The notes: generated from the sequence alone by a model not told the origin. A stretch of 64,000 nt of DNA from Pseudomonas sp. RIT-PI-S (GCF_025642975.1 NZ_JANZKJ010000011.1:62001-126000), one strand, 5' to 3'; numbered from the stretch's first letter, positions 47,752 to 55,423 are shown. Numbers and translations are program-made.

Positions 47752-47795
47752 AATTATTTCGCGTGTGAAGTAATTACTTAACACGCGAAATAATT
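47752..47795. promoter_or_regulatory. 44-bp near-perfect palindrome, probable MarR operator
   Basis: The arms AATTATTTCGCGTGT (47752-47766) and ACACGCGAAATAATT (47781-47795) are exact reverse complements, and the centre contains the palindrome AAGTAATTACTT. Only one base pair of the 44 is broken. It begins 12 bases upstream of the hydrolase ATG on the minus strand and overlaps its presumed promoter and leader. Its very low GC contrasts with the neighbourhood. MarR dimers bind palindromes of this kind, so the marR product of the same operon is the likely ligand. Confidence 0.75.
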
Positions 47796-47822
47796 TCTTG
47801 CAATCTCCTGCCGCGTTGGCGG

Positions 47823-48896
47823 CTACCCGCCGTTCTTGACTGCACTCCAGATCCGGGTGCGCATACGGTCGACCGGCTGCGGCATCGCCTGGAGCACGAA
47901 CAGCTTCTGCATCACGCTTTGCGGCGGGTACACCATCGGGTTGTCGTGAATGTTCGCGTTCACCAAGGGTTCGGCGGCGGCGTTGCCGTTGGCGTATTGC
48001 ACGTGGTTGCTGATGTCGGCCATCACCTTCGGCTCGAGCAGGTAATTCATGAAGGCGTAGCCGGCGGCTTCATCTGGCGCATCGGCCGGCATCGCGACCA
48101 TGTCGAACCACATGGGCGAGCCTTCCTTGGGGATGACGTAGGCGATCTTCTGCCCGTTACCGGCCTCTTGCGCGCGTGAAGCCGCCTGCATCACGTCGCC
48201 GGAGAAACCTACCGCCACGCAAATGTCCCCGTTGGCCAGGTCGCCCGTGTACTTGGAGCTGTGGAAGTAGCGCACGTAGGGGCGGACCTTCATCAGCAGC
48301 GCCTGGGCCTTGTCGTAATCGGCCTTGTTCTGGCTGTGGTGAGGCAGGCCCAGGTAGTTCAGGGCGATGGGCAGGATCTCCGGGCCGTTGTCCAGGAACG
48401 CCACCCCGCACTGCGCCAGCTTCTGCATGTTTTCTGGCTTGAACACCAGGTCCCAGGAATCCACCGGCACATCGCCGAGTACGGCCTTGACCTTGTCCAG
48501 GTTGTAACCGATCCCGGTGCTGCCCCACAGGTAAGGGAAGCCATAGCGGTTGCCCGGGTCGTTGGCTTCCAGCGCCTTCATCAACGTAGGGTTGAGGTTT
48601 TTCCAGTTCGGCAGGCGGCTGCGGTCCAGTGGCTTGAGCGCGCCCGCGGTGATCTGGTGCGCCATGAAGTGGTTGGACGGGAACACCACGTCATAGCCGG
48701 AGTGCCCTGCCATGAGCTTGGCGTCGAGCATCTCGTTGCTGTCGTAGAGGTCGTATTGGGTGGGGTGGCCGGTGCTGGCGGTGAATTGCTGGAGGGTATC
48801 TGGGGCGATATAGCTGCTCCAGTTGTAGATTTTCACGATGTCCGCTGCCTGGGCGGTAGCACTGGCCAACAACAGGGGGGCGATCAGCTTCAACAT
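47823..48896 (-). CDS. Polyamine-type (PotF/SpuD-like) periplasmic binding protein
   Basis: The 357-residue protein has a signal peptide (residues 1 to about 18, ASATAQA then ADIVKIYNWSSY) and the spermidine/putrescine-binding pattern IYNWSSYIAPDTLQQF, YDVVFPSN, YGFPYLWGSTGIGYN and CVAVGFSGD. It should bind a polyamine or related amine in the periplasm. No permease or ATPase gene adjoins it, so it either serves a transporter encoded elsewhere or senses the amine. It follows the cupin gene by 43 bases at the end of the operon. Confidence 0.88.
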   Translation of the reverse strand: MLKLIAPLLLASATAQAADIVKIYNWSSYIAPDTLQQFTASTGHPTQYDLYDSNEMLDAKLMAGHSGYDVVFPSNHFMAHQITAGALKPLDRSRLPNWKNLNPTLMKALEANDPGNRYGFPYLWGSTGIGYNLDKVKAVLGDVPVDSWDLVFKPENMQKLAQCGVAFLDNGPEILPIALNYLGLPHHSQNKADYDKAQALLMKVRPYVRYFHSSKYTGDLANGDICVAVGFSGDVMQAASRAQEAGNGQKIAYVIPKEGSPMWFDMVAMPADAPDEAAGYAFMNYLLEPKVMADISNHVQYANGNAAAEPLVNANIHDNPMVYPPQSVMQKLFVLQAMPQPVDRMRTRIWSAVKNGG

Positions 48897-48939
48897 GCAA
48901 ATACCTCAACCTTTGTTTTAAGCGTTATGGAAGGGGCAG

Positions 48940-49281
48940 TCAGAAAATCAATACGTAGCTCTTGCGAACGGTCTCTTGTACGTCCCAGATGCCCGTTGTG
49001 TTCGCGGGGAACATCAACGCGTCGCCGGCCTGGATCTCGATGGGCTCACCGTCATCGGGGGTGAAGGTGCAACGCCCTTGGATGAAGTGGCAAAACTCTT
49101 GCTGCACGATCTGGCGGCGCCAGCGGCCGGGGCTGCATTCCCACACCCCGGCTTCCACGCCGTCGTCGCGTTCCACGCCACGGCTGGCGACCTTGGCCAC
49201 GGGCTCGCCGATCGGCACGGCCACGGGGCTGGCCTCGCCTAGCGCCAACTGGGCGGTGTTACGAAAATGTTCGATGTTCAT
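48940..49281 (-). CDS. Cupin domain protein (Cupin_3 type)
   Basis: The 113-residue single cupin has GVWECSPGRWRR, EFCHFIQGRCTFTPDDG and the second motif GDALMFPANTTGIWDV. The fold matches the (S)-ureidoglycine aminohydrolase/EutQ-like Cupin_3 family (PF05899), often found beside amine-oxidising enzymes in polyamine gene clusters. Reaction unknown. GAGGAG precedes the ATG, and only 10 bases separate it from the oxidase stop, consistent with one operon. Confidence 0.88.
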   Translation of the reverse strand: MNIEHFRNTAQLALGEASPVAVPIGEPVAKVASRGVERDDGVEAGVWECSPGRWRRQIVQQEFCHFIQGRCTFTPDDGEPIEIQAGDALMFPANTTGIWDVQETVRKSYVLIF

Positions 49282-49291
49282 GCGCGGCTCC

Positions 49292-50698
49292 TCAGTGCAT
49301 CAGGCTTTCCATGGCGGCGGCCAGGCCTTCGGCCATCTGCCGGCGCCACTTTGGGGTGTGTGGGCTGGCCAGCAGCCGGTCTTCGAGCACGAAGCTGCGG
49401 ATGATCGCGTTGTAGCCCAGCCAGCGCAGCGGCTCGGGCTCCCAGCGCGGCAGTGAAGTGACGGCCCGCTCCTTGAGCACCCACGGCTGGCGAGTGAGCA
49501 GGCTGTCGCGCCCAAGGATCAACTCGGCCAGGGTGCGCCCACCGAGGTTGCTGGCGCCCACGCCCTCACCGCCATAACCGCCCGACAGCGCCACCTGCTG
49601 GCGGCGATCGACCAACATATGTGGATGAAAGCGCCGGGCGACGCCTAGGTTGCCGCCCCAGGCATGGGTCAGGCGAGCGTTGCGCAACACGGGGAAGAGG
49701 TCGCCGAACAGGCGCTTGCGCAGCTCCCGCTCGTCCGCGCTGAGGTTGAAGTCTTGCCGCAAGCGGCCGCCAAACCGATAGCCACCACGAGCGCCGAACA
49801 CTAGGCGGTCGTCGGCACTGCGCTGGCCGTAGGTGACCTGGCGGCTGTTCTCACTGAAGGCCTGGCCGCGGCTCAGGCCGATCCGCGCCCATAGGTCCGC
49901 CGGCAGCGGCTCGGTGGCAACGATCAGGCTCTGCGCCGCCAACTGGTGCTTGCCCAAGGGCGGCAGCTCGCTGGAATAACCTTCCACCGCCGGCACGACC
50001 CAACTGGCCCGAACCCGCCCGTGCGCCGTGGTCAGCTCACCGGGCTGCCAGCGCAGCACCGGGCTCTGCTCGAAGATTCGCACGCCCAGTTTTTCCACGG
50101 CGCGGGCGAGGCCACGGGCGAGCTTGGCGGGCTGCACAGTCGCGCAGTGCGGCGAGTACAGCGCGCCATAGGCGTTGGCAACGGTCAGTTGCTCGCACAA
50201 GGCATCGCGGCCCAGCCAGCGGTAGTCCGCCTCACCCAGGCCTAGGCGGCGGTAGGCGTCCAATTGCTCGCGCAGGCGGCGCTCTTGCTCGGGGTAGCGT
50301 GCAGCACAGTAGAGCACCCCACCCTTGCGCAGGTCGCAGTCGATGCCTTCCTGCCGGCATACGCTGGCGACTTCGTCAGGGATGCCATGCAGCAGTTCGA
50401 AGCCTTCTGCGCGCTGGGCCGCGGGCAGCTTGCCCAGCAGCCGATCTTCACCCAGCAGGTTGCCCATCAACCAGCCGCCGTTGCGGCCGGAGGCACCAAA
50501 GCCTGCGATTTGCGCTTCAACGATGACAACGTTGAGGTCGGGCGCCTGGCGCTTGAGGTAGTAGGCGGTCCACAAGCCGGTGTAGCCAGCGCCGATGATC
50601 GCTACGTCCGCCTGGAGGTCTTGAGCCAGCGCGGCTCGCGGTTGCAGCGGCTCCTGCAACTGGTCCATCCATAAACTCACTCCGCGCCACCCAGCCAT
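49292..50698 (-). CDS. FAD-dependent amine oxidoreductase, PuuB-like
   Basis: The roughly 468-residue DAO-family flavoprotein has the FAD site ADVAIIGAGYTGLWTAYYL and FGASGRNGGWLMG, and a C-terminal GYGGEGVGASNLGGRTLAELI. E. coli gamma-glutamylputrescine oxidase PuuB has the corresponding IGFGASGRNGG and GYSGHGVTCTHLAGRLIAELL stretches. It probably oxidises an amine or a gamma-glutamylated polyamine. Start choice is open: 50743, 50698 and 50668 are all in frame; I use the middle one. Confidence 0.85.
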   Translation of the reverse strand: MAGWRGVSLWMDQLQEPLQPRAALAQDLQADVAIIGAGYTGLWTAYYLKRQAPDLNVVIVEAQIAGFGASGRNGGWLMGNLLGEDRLLGKLPAAQRAEGFELLHGIPDEVASVCRQEGIDCDLRKGGVLYCAARYPEQERRLREQLDAYRRLGLGEADYRWLGRDALCEQLTVANAYGALYSPHCATVQPAKLARGLARAVEKLGVRIFEQSPVLRWQPGELTTAHGRVRASWVVPAVEGYSSELPPLGKHQLAAQSLIVATEPLPADLWARIGLSRGQAFSENSRQVTYGQRSADDRLVFGARGGYRFGGRLRQDFNLSADERELRKRLFGDLFPVLRNARLTHAWGGNLGVARRFHPHMLVDRRQQVALSGGYGGEGVGASNLGGRTLAELILGRDSLLTRQPWVLKERAVTSLPRWEPEPLRWLGYNAIIRSFVLEDRLLASPHTPKWRRQMAEGLAAAMESLMH

Positions 50699-50755
50699 GC
50701 CACACCCCGCTTGTTGATTCGGCGAGGAGTGTAAGCAGCGCACCGGCGCGCTGTC

Positions 50756-51532
50756 TTATCTGCGGGTACGCGTGTAATGCGCCTGTAGCCAAGCCTTGGG
50801 CGTGCACCCGGTGTGTGCGCGGAAAGTCTTGTAAAACGCGGAAATCGAGTTGAACCCAGCACTCGCGGCCAGGGCATCCACGGGGGCCGCCTCGCCCTCC
50901 TCGGCCAGCCGGCCCAACAGGTAGCGCACGCGCGCCTGGTTCACATAGCGATAGAAGCTCTGCCCTAGCACTTGGTTGAGCAGGTAGGAAATCTGGTTGC
51001 GGCTGTAGCCAGTGGCAGCGGCCACGGCTTGCAGGTCCAGATCAGGGTCGAGAAAGGGCCGCTGCCGCTGGAAATAGTCGTCCAGGTCTCGCGCCATGTA
51101 GCTCAGTTGTCGCGCCGATAACCCCAGCTTGCTGATCGCCGGCGCACGGCTGGTGCTCGCCGCCGGGGCCTCGCGCACCAGCGAGGCGTACTCGTTGATG
51201 CGCCAGATCAACCCATCCCGCACGGTGATCGCTTCGCTGGACCGAAACACCACCCGCTGCCCACCACCCTGCAGGGCCGTCTGGTATTGGATAAAGGCCG
51301 TGCTGCCGTCGATCCGAATACGGTCGGTGTGCTCCAGGTACTCCTCTGGATGCCGAGGCAAGGTGCTGGCCACATACTCACGCAACTCCGCCAGGCCCAT
51401 GGTGCGGTTCTGGAAGAAGTCGTTGTACTGCACGTCCGGGTGGTAAAGGGCAAGGATGGCTTCCAGGTCGCGGTGCTTCCAGGCCAGGTGATAACGCAGA
51501 ACGGTTTCGTGGGTATGGGAAGTGCTGGGCAT
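50756..51532 (-). CDS. NTF2/SnoaL-like domain fused to an AraC-type DNA-binding domain
   Basis: The 258-residue protein begins with an NTF2-like fold (about 5-118: ETVLRYHLAWKHRDLEAIL, LYHPDVQYNDFF, TAFIQYQTAL, then GLIWRINEYASL), the pattern of SnoaL-type ligand or enzyme domains. After a linker comes an AraC helix-turn-helix domain (about 155-255) with AVAAATGYSRNQISYLLNQV and the ASAGFNSISAFYKTFRAHTG stretch. Cupins are the usual AraC sensors, so this pairing is uncommon. It is the first gene of the putative amine operon on this strand and most likely controls it. Confidence 0.82.
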   Translation of the reverse strand: MPSTSHTHETVLRYHLAWKHRDLEAILALYHPDVQYNDFFQNRTMGLAELREYVASTLPRHPEEYLEHTDRIRIDGSTAFIQYQTALQGGGQRVVFRSSEAITVRDGLIWRINEYASLVREAPAASTSRAPAISKLGLSARQLSYMARDLDDYFQRQRPFLDPDLDLQAVAAATGYSRNQISYLLNQVLGQSFYRYVNQARVRYLLGRLAEEGEAAPVDALAASAGFNSISAFYKTFRAHTGCTPKAWLQAHYTRTRR

Positions 51533-51691
51533 GGGCGCGCGGCGTTAGCGGGTGGAAGCCTAAGGGTACGTGGCCGGAGGCAAACATTGGAAGGCAGGCC
51601 AGGATCGCCAGCGTCAGAACTGCGCGGCAACCGCGGCAACCGCGGCACCCGGGCGGCCCTTCGTGGGGCCGATTCCGGGCACCAAGTGCGG

Positions 51692-51979
51692 CTACGGCTG
51701 GCGCAGCCGCTGCTTGTATTGCCTGATGTCCTCGACGGTTACGTCATCTCGATAACACTTGGGCGAGAAACCGCCCGGCCTGCTGTAAGCACTGCGGCGG
51801 CCACACGAGCTGCCATTGCGCGCCTGGTTATAGGGGCAAGGGCAGGCGCCGGAATACGATGCGATGGACTCGGCGATGATGCGACTGGCGATTTCATCGT
51901 CAGAAGGCTGAGATGGCTTGGCTTGCGCCACTGAAAGCGCCGACAGCAGCACACAAGCAACGACGCCTGAAACACGCAT
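51692..51979 (-). CDS. Small secreted Cys-rich protein
   Basis: The 95-residue protein has a signal peptide (MRVSGVVACVLLSALSVAQA). The mature part has the Cys-rich motif GACPCPYNQARNGSSCGRRS, then SRPGGFSPKCYRDDVT. The CPCPYN...CGRRSAYSRPGG pattern is shared by a set of small exported proteins I have seen in many proteobacteria, none with a known function. GGAG six bases before the ATG at 51979 supports the start; the frame is open 23 codons further up. Confidence 0.75.
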   Translation of the reverse strand: MRVSGVVACVLLSALSVAQAKPSQPSDDEIASRIIAESIASYSGACPCPYNQARNGSSCGRRSAYSRPGGFSPKCYRDDVTVEDIRQYKQRLRQP

Positions 51980-52074
51980 GGGCAGCTCCATGGATAGGAA
52001 GTGGCACCGTGCCACGTATCTTTTCGTCGTTATAGTTGATGATCTCACCGGCTGCCACTATCGGGTGATCATCC

Positions 52075-53031
52075 TTACTTAAGTTCACGGCCGCGTCGGG
52101 CGGCATTCGCTGTGGTGGACTTGGGTAGAACAACCTTCGTAGCGACTTTTACCGTGTTCTGGCCTTCAGCCAAGATAGGGTCTGCGGGAAATCGAAAGCT
52201 GTTTAGCTGCTGCAGTACCATCCGATCGAAAACAGCCTTGCCTGAGCTTTCAAGGATTGAAACTTGCGGAACCAGTGAACCTACAGTGTATTCCAGCTGC
52301 ACATTGACCCATGGGGCATCCGGTGCAGTCTTGAGTTCTTCCGGCAATGCGGGGTACATCATGGAAAGATGATGCCTCAAGCCGGTCGATACACCCCGCA
52401 CCCATAGGGCGTTATAGCGCTTCGCTTGCTCGGCGGAGAGTGCCAGGCCTCCCATGCGCAGCCGTTGTATACCACTCAATGCTTCCAGGGTGTCTTCTGG
52501 CTGCTGTAGGTAATCTGCTGGCTGCTGTAGGTAAAGGGAGAGCGCCCCTTGCGGGTTTTTCGGGCCGCCTTTGCCTTGCTCCATCAGGCTGGCCAGGCGC
52601 AAAGGGGCCTGGGTTTCGCCGGCTACCTTGCTCGCCTGCTCGTAGTAACGTCGGGCGGCTACATAGTCGACGGGCTCGCCAATGCCTTCCTCGGCCATCC
52701 GCCCCAGCTGACTATAGAAGGCAGGGGCCAGAGCCGCGGCGTCTTGATACAGGGCTTTAGCCTTGGGGTAATCCTGGGGCAGGCCCCTACCATTTTCGTA
52801 GAGGAGGCCCAATACCGCCTTACATGCGGCGTTGGGCATTTGCGCGGCTGCTTGAATCTGCGTCACAGCCTCTGGAGTAATGGGGTCCTGGCGAAAGTAG
52901 ACGTAACAGGTCATGGTCCGCGCCAAGTCTTCATCGAAGGAAGTGGGTCTTGGCGCAAGGTCAAAGAAGCCTTGGCAACCCGTGAGGAAAAGGGCTACCG
53001 CAGGTATAAGGGTGCGTTTCAAAATAATCAT
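52075..53031 (-). CDS. Lipoprotein with Sel1-like repeats and a TonB-like C-terminus
   Basis: The 318-residue protein starts with a lipoprotein signal (lipobox LTGC, Cys19). A helical Sel1-like repeat region follows (about 60-190), with AVLGLLYENGRGLPQDYPKAKALYQDAA and LGRMAEEGIGEPVDYVAARRYYEQA as successive units. The C-terminal part (about 235-310) resembles a TonB_C domain (VQLEYTVGSLVPQVSILESSG, then FDRMVLQQLNSFRFP). A 21-base tandem duplication gives YLQQPADYLQQPED near 170. Role unknown; probably envelope-associated protein contacts. Confidence 0.72.
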   Translation of the reverse strand: MIILKRTLIPAVALFLTGCQGFFDLAPRPTSFDEDLARTMTCYVYFRQDPITPEAVTQIQAAAQMPNAACKAVLGLLYENGRGLPQDYPKAKALYQDAAALAPAFYSQLGRMAEEGIGEPVDYVAARRYYEQASKVAGETQAPLRLASLMEQGKGGPKNPQGALSLYLQQPADYLQQPEDTLEALSGIQRLRMGGLALSAEQAKRYNALWVRGVSTGLRHHLSMMYPALPEELKTAPDAPWVNVQLEYTVGSLVPQVSILESSGKAVFDRMVLQQLNSFRFPADPILAEGQNTVKVATKVVLPKSTTANAARRGRELK

Positions 53032-53169
53032 CCAAGAGGCACAGATAGGCTGTGCACGTTGATAAACACGGTCGATTTCCGAATTGCGAGGCCGGGCATT
53101 CTAGCCGAACGTTTTCATGAAGGGCTCAGCGCTTTTCCGGATTGTAGCGACTACACCAAGCGCCCACTC

Positions 53170-53535
53170 TTACAATTCAAGCGCCCGGCCCAGCACGCGC
53201 TCAAGCGCTTGCAATTGTCCGACGGTCCCCTCTTCTGGCCGGGCAATATCACAGGCTTTGGCGAGCTTCAGCATCCCCGTCTGGAGACGAATATCGGCTC
53301 GCTACCCAACCGCTCAAGCGCCAATACGTCATTAGGACGGTAGGCGGTGGTGTTGCCATGTCGTAGGCCGGTGCCAATCGCGCGTTGCGTTGGGTCGGGT
53401 TTGAATACAGCAGCCCGACGTTTTTCAGGTGAGCGTCGCCATTCCCGTCGCTGCAACTCAAACTGATCATGGCGAATAACTGCGCCAGCGAGGCCGGCAG
53501 CGCTTCAGGTGGGCAGAATAGGCGGAGGGTATTGT
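53170..53535 (-). pseudogene. hipA-like toxin kinase remnant, frameshifted
   Basis: On the minus strand one frame reads LRLFCPPEALPASLAQLFAM and then SCSDGNGDAHLKNVGLLY and RLAPAYDMA, the catalytic-loop and DFG-region sequences of HipA-family Ser/Thr kinases. Within the next few codons the frame breaks and TTAYRPNDVLALERLGSEP continues in another frame, after which LKLAKACDIARPEEGTVGQL leads to a TAA at 53170 in a third. An in-frame TGA also lies just upstream. Only the C-terminal part remains and no hipB is visible, so this is a dead fragment of a toxin-antitoxin kinase. Confidence 0.8.
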
Positions 53536-53739
53536 CGTACCATCAAGCTCGAACAGCAGTACCTCGCTGCCAGGCTCGAGGGTCTGGATTGCGTTGATCA
53601 GATTCGCGAGTTCCCGGAAGAGGTGGACGATCTCGAGTAGGAAATGCGGTATCGAGTGGAGGGCTTGGCAGCATGATTATGCTTGGAATTAAGCCCCATC
53701 CATAACGAGGAAGCCGGCCGCCCCTAGCTCCGCCGAGCC

Positions 53740-53895
53740 ATGGCCGAGCTCGAACAGAAGAACGGTGCCCTGCAGACGCCGCATCCGAAATCAAAAAATC
53801 TAGAGAACACCAGCCTGTTGCTGGGCCATACCAAGAGCGACATCACGAAGAAGGTCTATCGGCGCATGAGCGTCACGGCCAAGCCTCCGAAATAG
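53740..53895 (+). pseudogene. Tyrosine recombinase (integrase) C-terminal remnant
   Basis: A 51-codon frame ends with LLLGHTKSDITKKVYRRMSV, which matches the final catalytic segment of phage and island integrases (the His of LLGH and the nucleophile Tyr of KVYRR). The rest of the gene, including the Arg residues, is missing. It lies about 110 bases from the 3' end of tRNA-Ser, the classic attachment site for such elements. It supports an old insertion at this tRNA. Confidence 0.6.
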
Positions 53896-53973
53896 GTCGA
53901 GTTCTGGAACTGTTCCATTTTTATTTTGGAACGCAAGCATTCTGAAGCTCTGAAAGCCCTGGCTCAGAAACGC

Positions 53974-53999
53974 AAAAACCCCTGATTTCTCAGGGGTTT
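53974..53999 (-). terminator. Intrinsic terminator of tRNA-Ser
   Basis: The arms AAACCCCTGA (53976-53985) and TCAGGGGTTT (53990-53999) form a perfect 10-pair stem around a 4-base loop, followed on the minus strand by a T run. It lies five bases beyond the tRNA 3' CCA. Confidence 0.85.
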
Positions 54000-54004
54000 G
54001 AAGA

Positions 54005-54092
54005 TGGCGGAGGCGTAGAGATTCGAACTCTAGGATAGTTGCCCATCGACGGTTTTCAAGACCGTTGCCTTAAACCACTCGGCCACACCTCC
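54005..54092 (-). tRNA. tRNA-Ser(UGA)
   Basis: The minus strand folds as a class II tRNA of 88 bases including an encoded CCA. The acceptor arms are GGAGGTG and CGCCTCC, the anticodon loop is CTTGAAA with anticodon TGA, a long variable arm follows and the T arm contains AGAGTTCGAATCTCT. The discriminator is G, as expected for serine. A strong promoter and an intrinsic terminator flank it. Its 3' side faces the accessory region. Confidence 0.95.
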
Positions 54093-54108
54093 TCGCATTG
54101 CGGGCGCA

Positions 54109-54136
54109 ATCATACCGGAATGAAACAAGCTGTCAA
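54109..54136 (-). promoter_or_regulatory. Sigma-70 promoter of tRNA-Ser
   Basis: On the minus strand TTGACA (54131-54136) is followed after 16 bases by TATGAT (54109-54114), nearly consensus. Transcription would begin around 54102, about ten bases ahead of the mature tRNA. Confidence 0.8.
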
Positions 54137-54271
54137 ACACTGCCGCTGGTGTTACCGGCCCGCTTTGGTATGCTGATTTGCAACTATAGATTTCAGGGGC
54201 GGATATGGCGCTTGCCCCCAGGTCCAAAGGCCTGTTCAATCGCCTCATCAACGACCTTAAGGAGCTTCGCC

Positions 54272-54943
54272 ATGCGCGAACAGGATTACGCCCTCAGCCA
54301 CGGCGCGAAAGCAGCCGAGCTGGAAGTCAGCCGGGTGCTTCGCAATACCTACGGCCTGCTGGCCCTTACCCTCGCCTTCAGTGCGCTGATGGCGTTCGTG
54401 GCACAGCAAATGAACGTCCGCTACCCCAACGTGTTCGTGGTGCTTATCGGCTTCTACGGGCTGTTCTTCCTCACCAACAAACTGCAGGATTCGGTCTGGG
54501 GCATCGTTTCGACCTTCGCCCTCACCGGCTTCATGGGTTATATCCTCGGCCCTATCCTGAATCGTTACCTGGGCATGGCCGGCGGCGCGGAAATCGTCAG
54601 CTCTGCATTCGCCATGACCGCCTTGGTCTTCGGCGGGCTGTCTGCCTATGTGCTGATCACCCGCAAGGACATGTCTTTCCTATCGGGCTTCATCACCGCC
54701 GGGTTCTTCGTGCTACTAGGCGCAACCATTGCCGGGATGTTCTTCCACATCAGCGGTTTGCAACTGGCTATCAGCGCCGGCTTCGTGCTGTTCTCTTCGG
54801 TCTGCATCCTCTTCCAGACCAGCGCGATCATCCAAGGTGGGGAACGCAACTACATCATGGCCACCGTCAGCTTGTATGTCTCCATCTACAACCTGTTCGT
54901 GAGCCTGCTTCAGCTGTTCGGCCTCATGGGCCGGGACGACTGA
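54272..54943 (+). CDS. Bax inhibitor-1/YccA family membrane protein
   Basis: The 223-residue protein has seven hydrophobic segments and the family features LRNTYGLLALTLAFSALMAF, TLVFGGLSAY-like AMTALVFGGLSAYVL and the C-terminal YVSIYNLFVSLLQLFG with the final acidic pair. Bacterial relatives (YbhL, YccA) act as calcium-leak channels or as modulators of the FtsH protease. AAGGAG precedes the ATG and an intrinsic terminator follows, so it is a single-gene unit. It is divergent from tRNA-Ser. Confidence 0.92.
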   Translation: MREQDYALSHGAKAAELEVSRVLRNTYGLLALTLAFSALMAFVAQQMNVRYPNVFVVLIGFYGLFFLTNKLQDSVWGIVSTFALTGFMGYILGPILNRYLGMAGGAEIVSSAFAMTALVFGGLSAYVLITRKDMSFLSGFITAGFFVLLGATIAGMFFHISGLQLAISAGFVLFSSVCILFQTSAIIQGGERNYIMATVSLYVSIYNLFVSLLQLFGLMGRDD

Positions 54944-54959
54944 ACACCCCGTTACCCCT

Positions 54960-54982
54960 AGCCCGCTTCGGCGGGCTTTTTT
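54960..54982 (+). terminator. Intrinsic terminator after the BI-1 gene
   Basis: AGCCCGC, loop TTCG, GCGGGCT, followed by a run of six T. It separates the BI-1 gene from the tus operon. Confidence 0.9.
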
Positions 54983-55028
54983 ATGTGTGAAGGATTAGAA
55001 TTCGACTGTCATTGAATTCGGAAGCGCC

Positions 55029-55421
55029 ATGAAGTTCGCCATCGCCGTGTTTTCACCACCGCACGCACCGGCTACACGCCGGGCGTTGCGCTTTACCGAG
55101 GCGGCATTGGCGGCGGGCCACGAGATCGTGCGGGTGTTTTTCTACCAGGATGGGGTTCACACTGCCTCGAGCAACGTGGTCGCTCCTCAGGACGAAACCG
55201 ATATGGCTGCCGCCTGGCAAGCGTTGATCGTCGCCCATAAGTTGGACGGCGTCGTGTGCATCGCTGCAGCACTTCGGCGAGGTACGCTGAATCTCGAGGA
55301 AGCTGCCCGCTGGGAGCGACCAGCCGCCACTGTGCTGCCTCCGCTTGAATTGTCCGGCCTGGGCCAGTTGCACGAAGCGGTGCAAGCGGCGGACCGGCTG
55401 ATGTGCTTCGGGGGCGACTAG
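55029..55421 (+). CDS. tusD: Sulfurtransferase complex subunit TusD
   Basis: The 130-residue DsrE-family protein has the conserved Cys77 (GVVCIAAALRRG), the residue that carries persulfide sulfur in TusD. With TusB and TusC it forms the complex that passes sulfur from TusA to TusE for 2-thiolation of the wobble uridine by MnmA. It is the first gene of a tight tusDCBE-ybiB operon, with tusC starting two bases after its stop. Confidence 0.93.
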   Translation: MKFAIAVFSPPHAPATRRALRFTEAALAAGHEIVRVFFYQDGVHTASSNVVAPQDETDMAAAWQALIVAHKLDGVVCIAAALRRGTLNLEEAARWERPAATVLPPLELSGLGQLHEAVQAADRLMCFGGD

Positions 55422-55423
55422 GA

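Noticed and set aside
53521..53529. GGCGGAGG at 53521 as a direct repeat of the tRNA-Ser 3' end (att site)
   Set aside because: Only 8 bases match, well below a usual attachment core, and a match of this size is expected by chance.
53580..53640. A possible transposase fragment reading EQQYLAARLEGLDCVDQIRE
   Set aside because: Too short and without diagnostic motifs; both strands are open here, so I could not assign it to any element.
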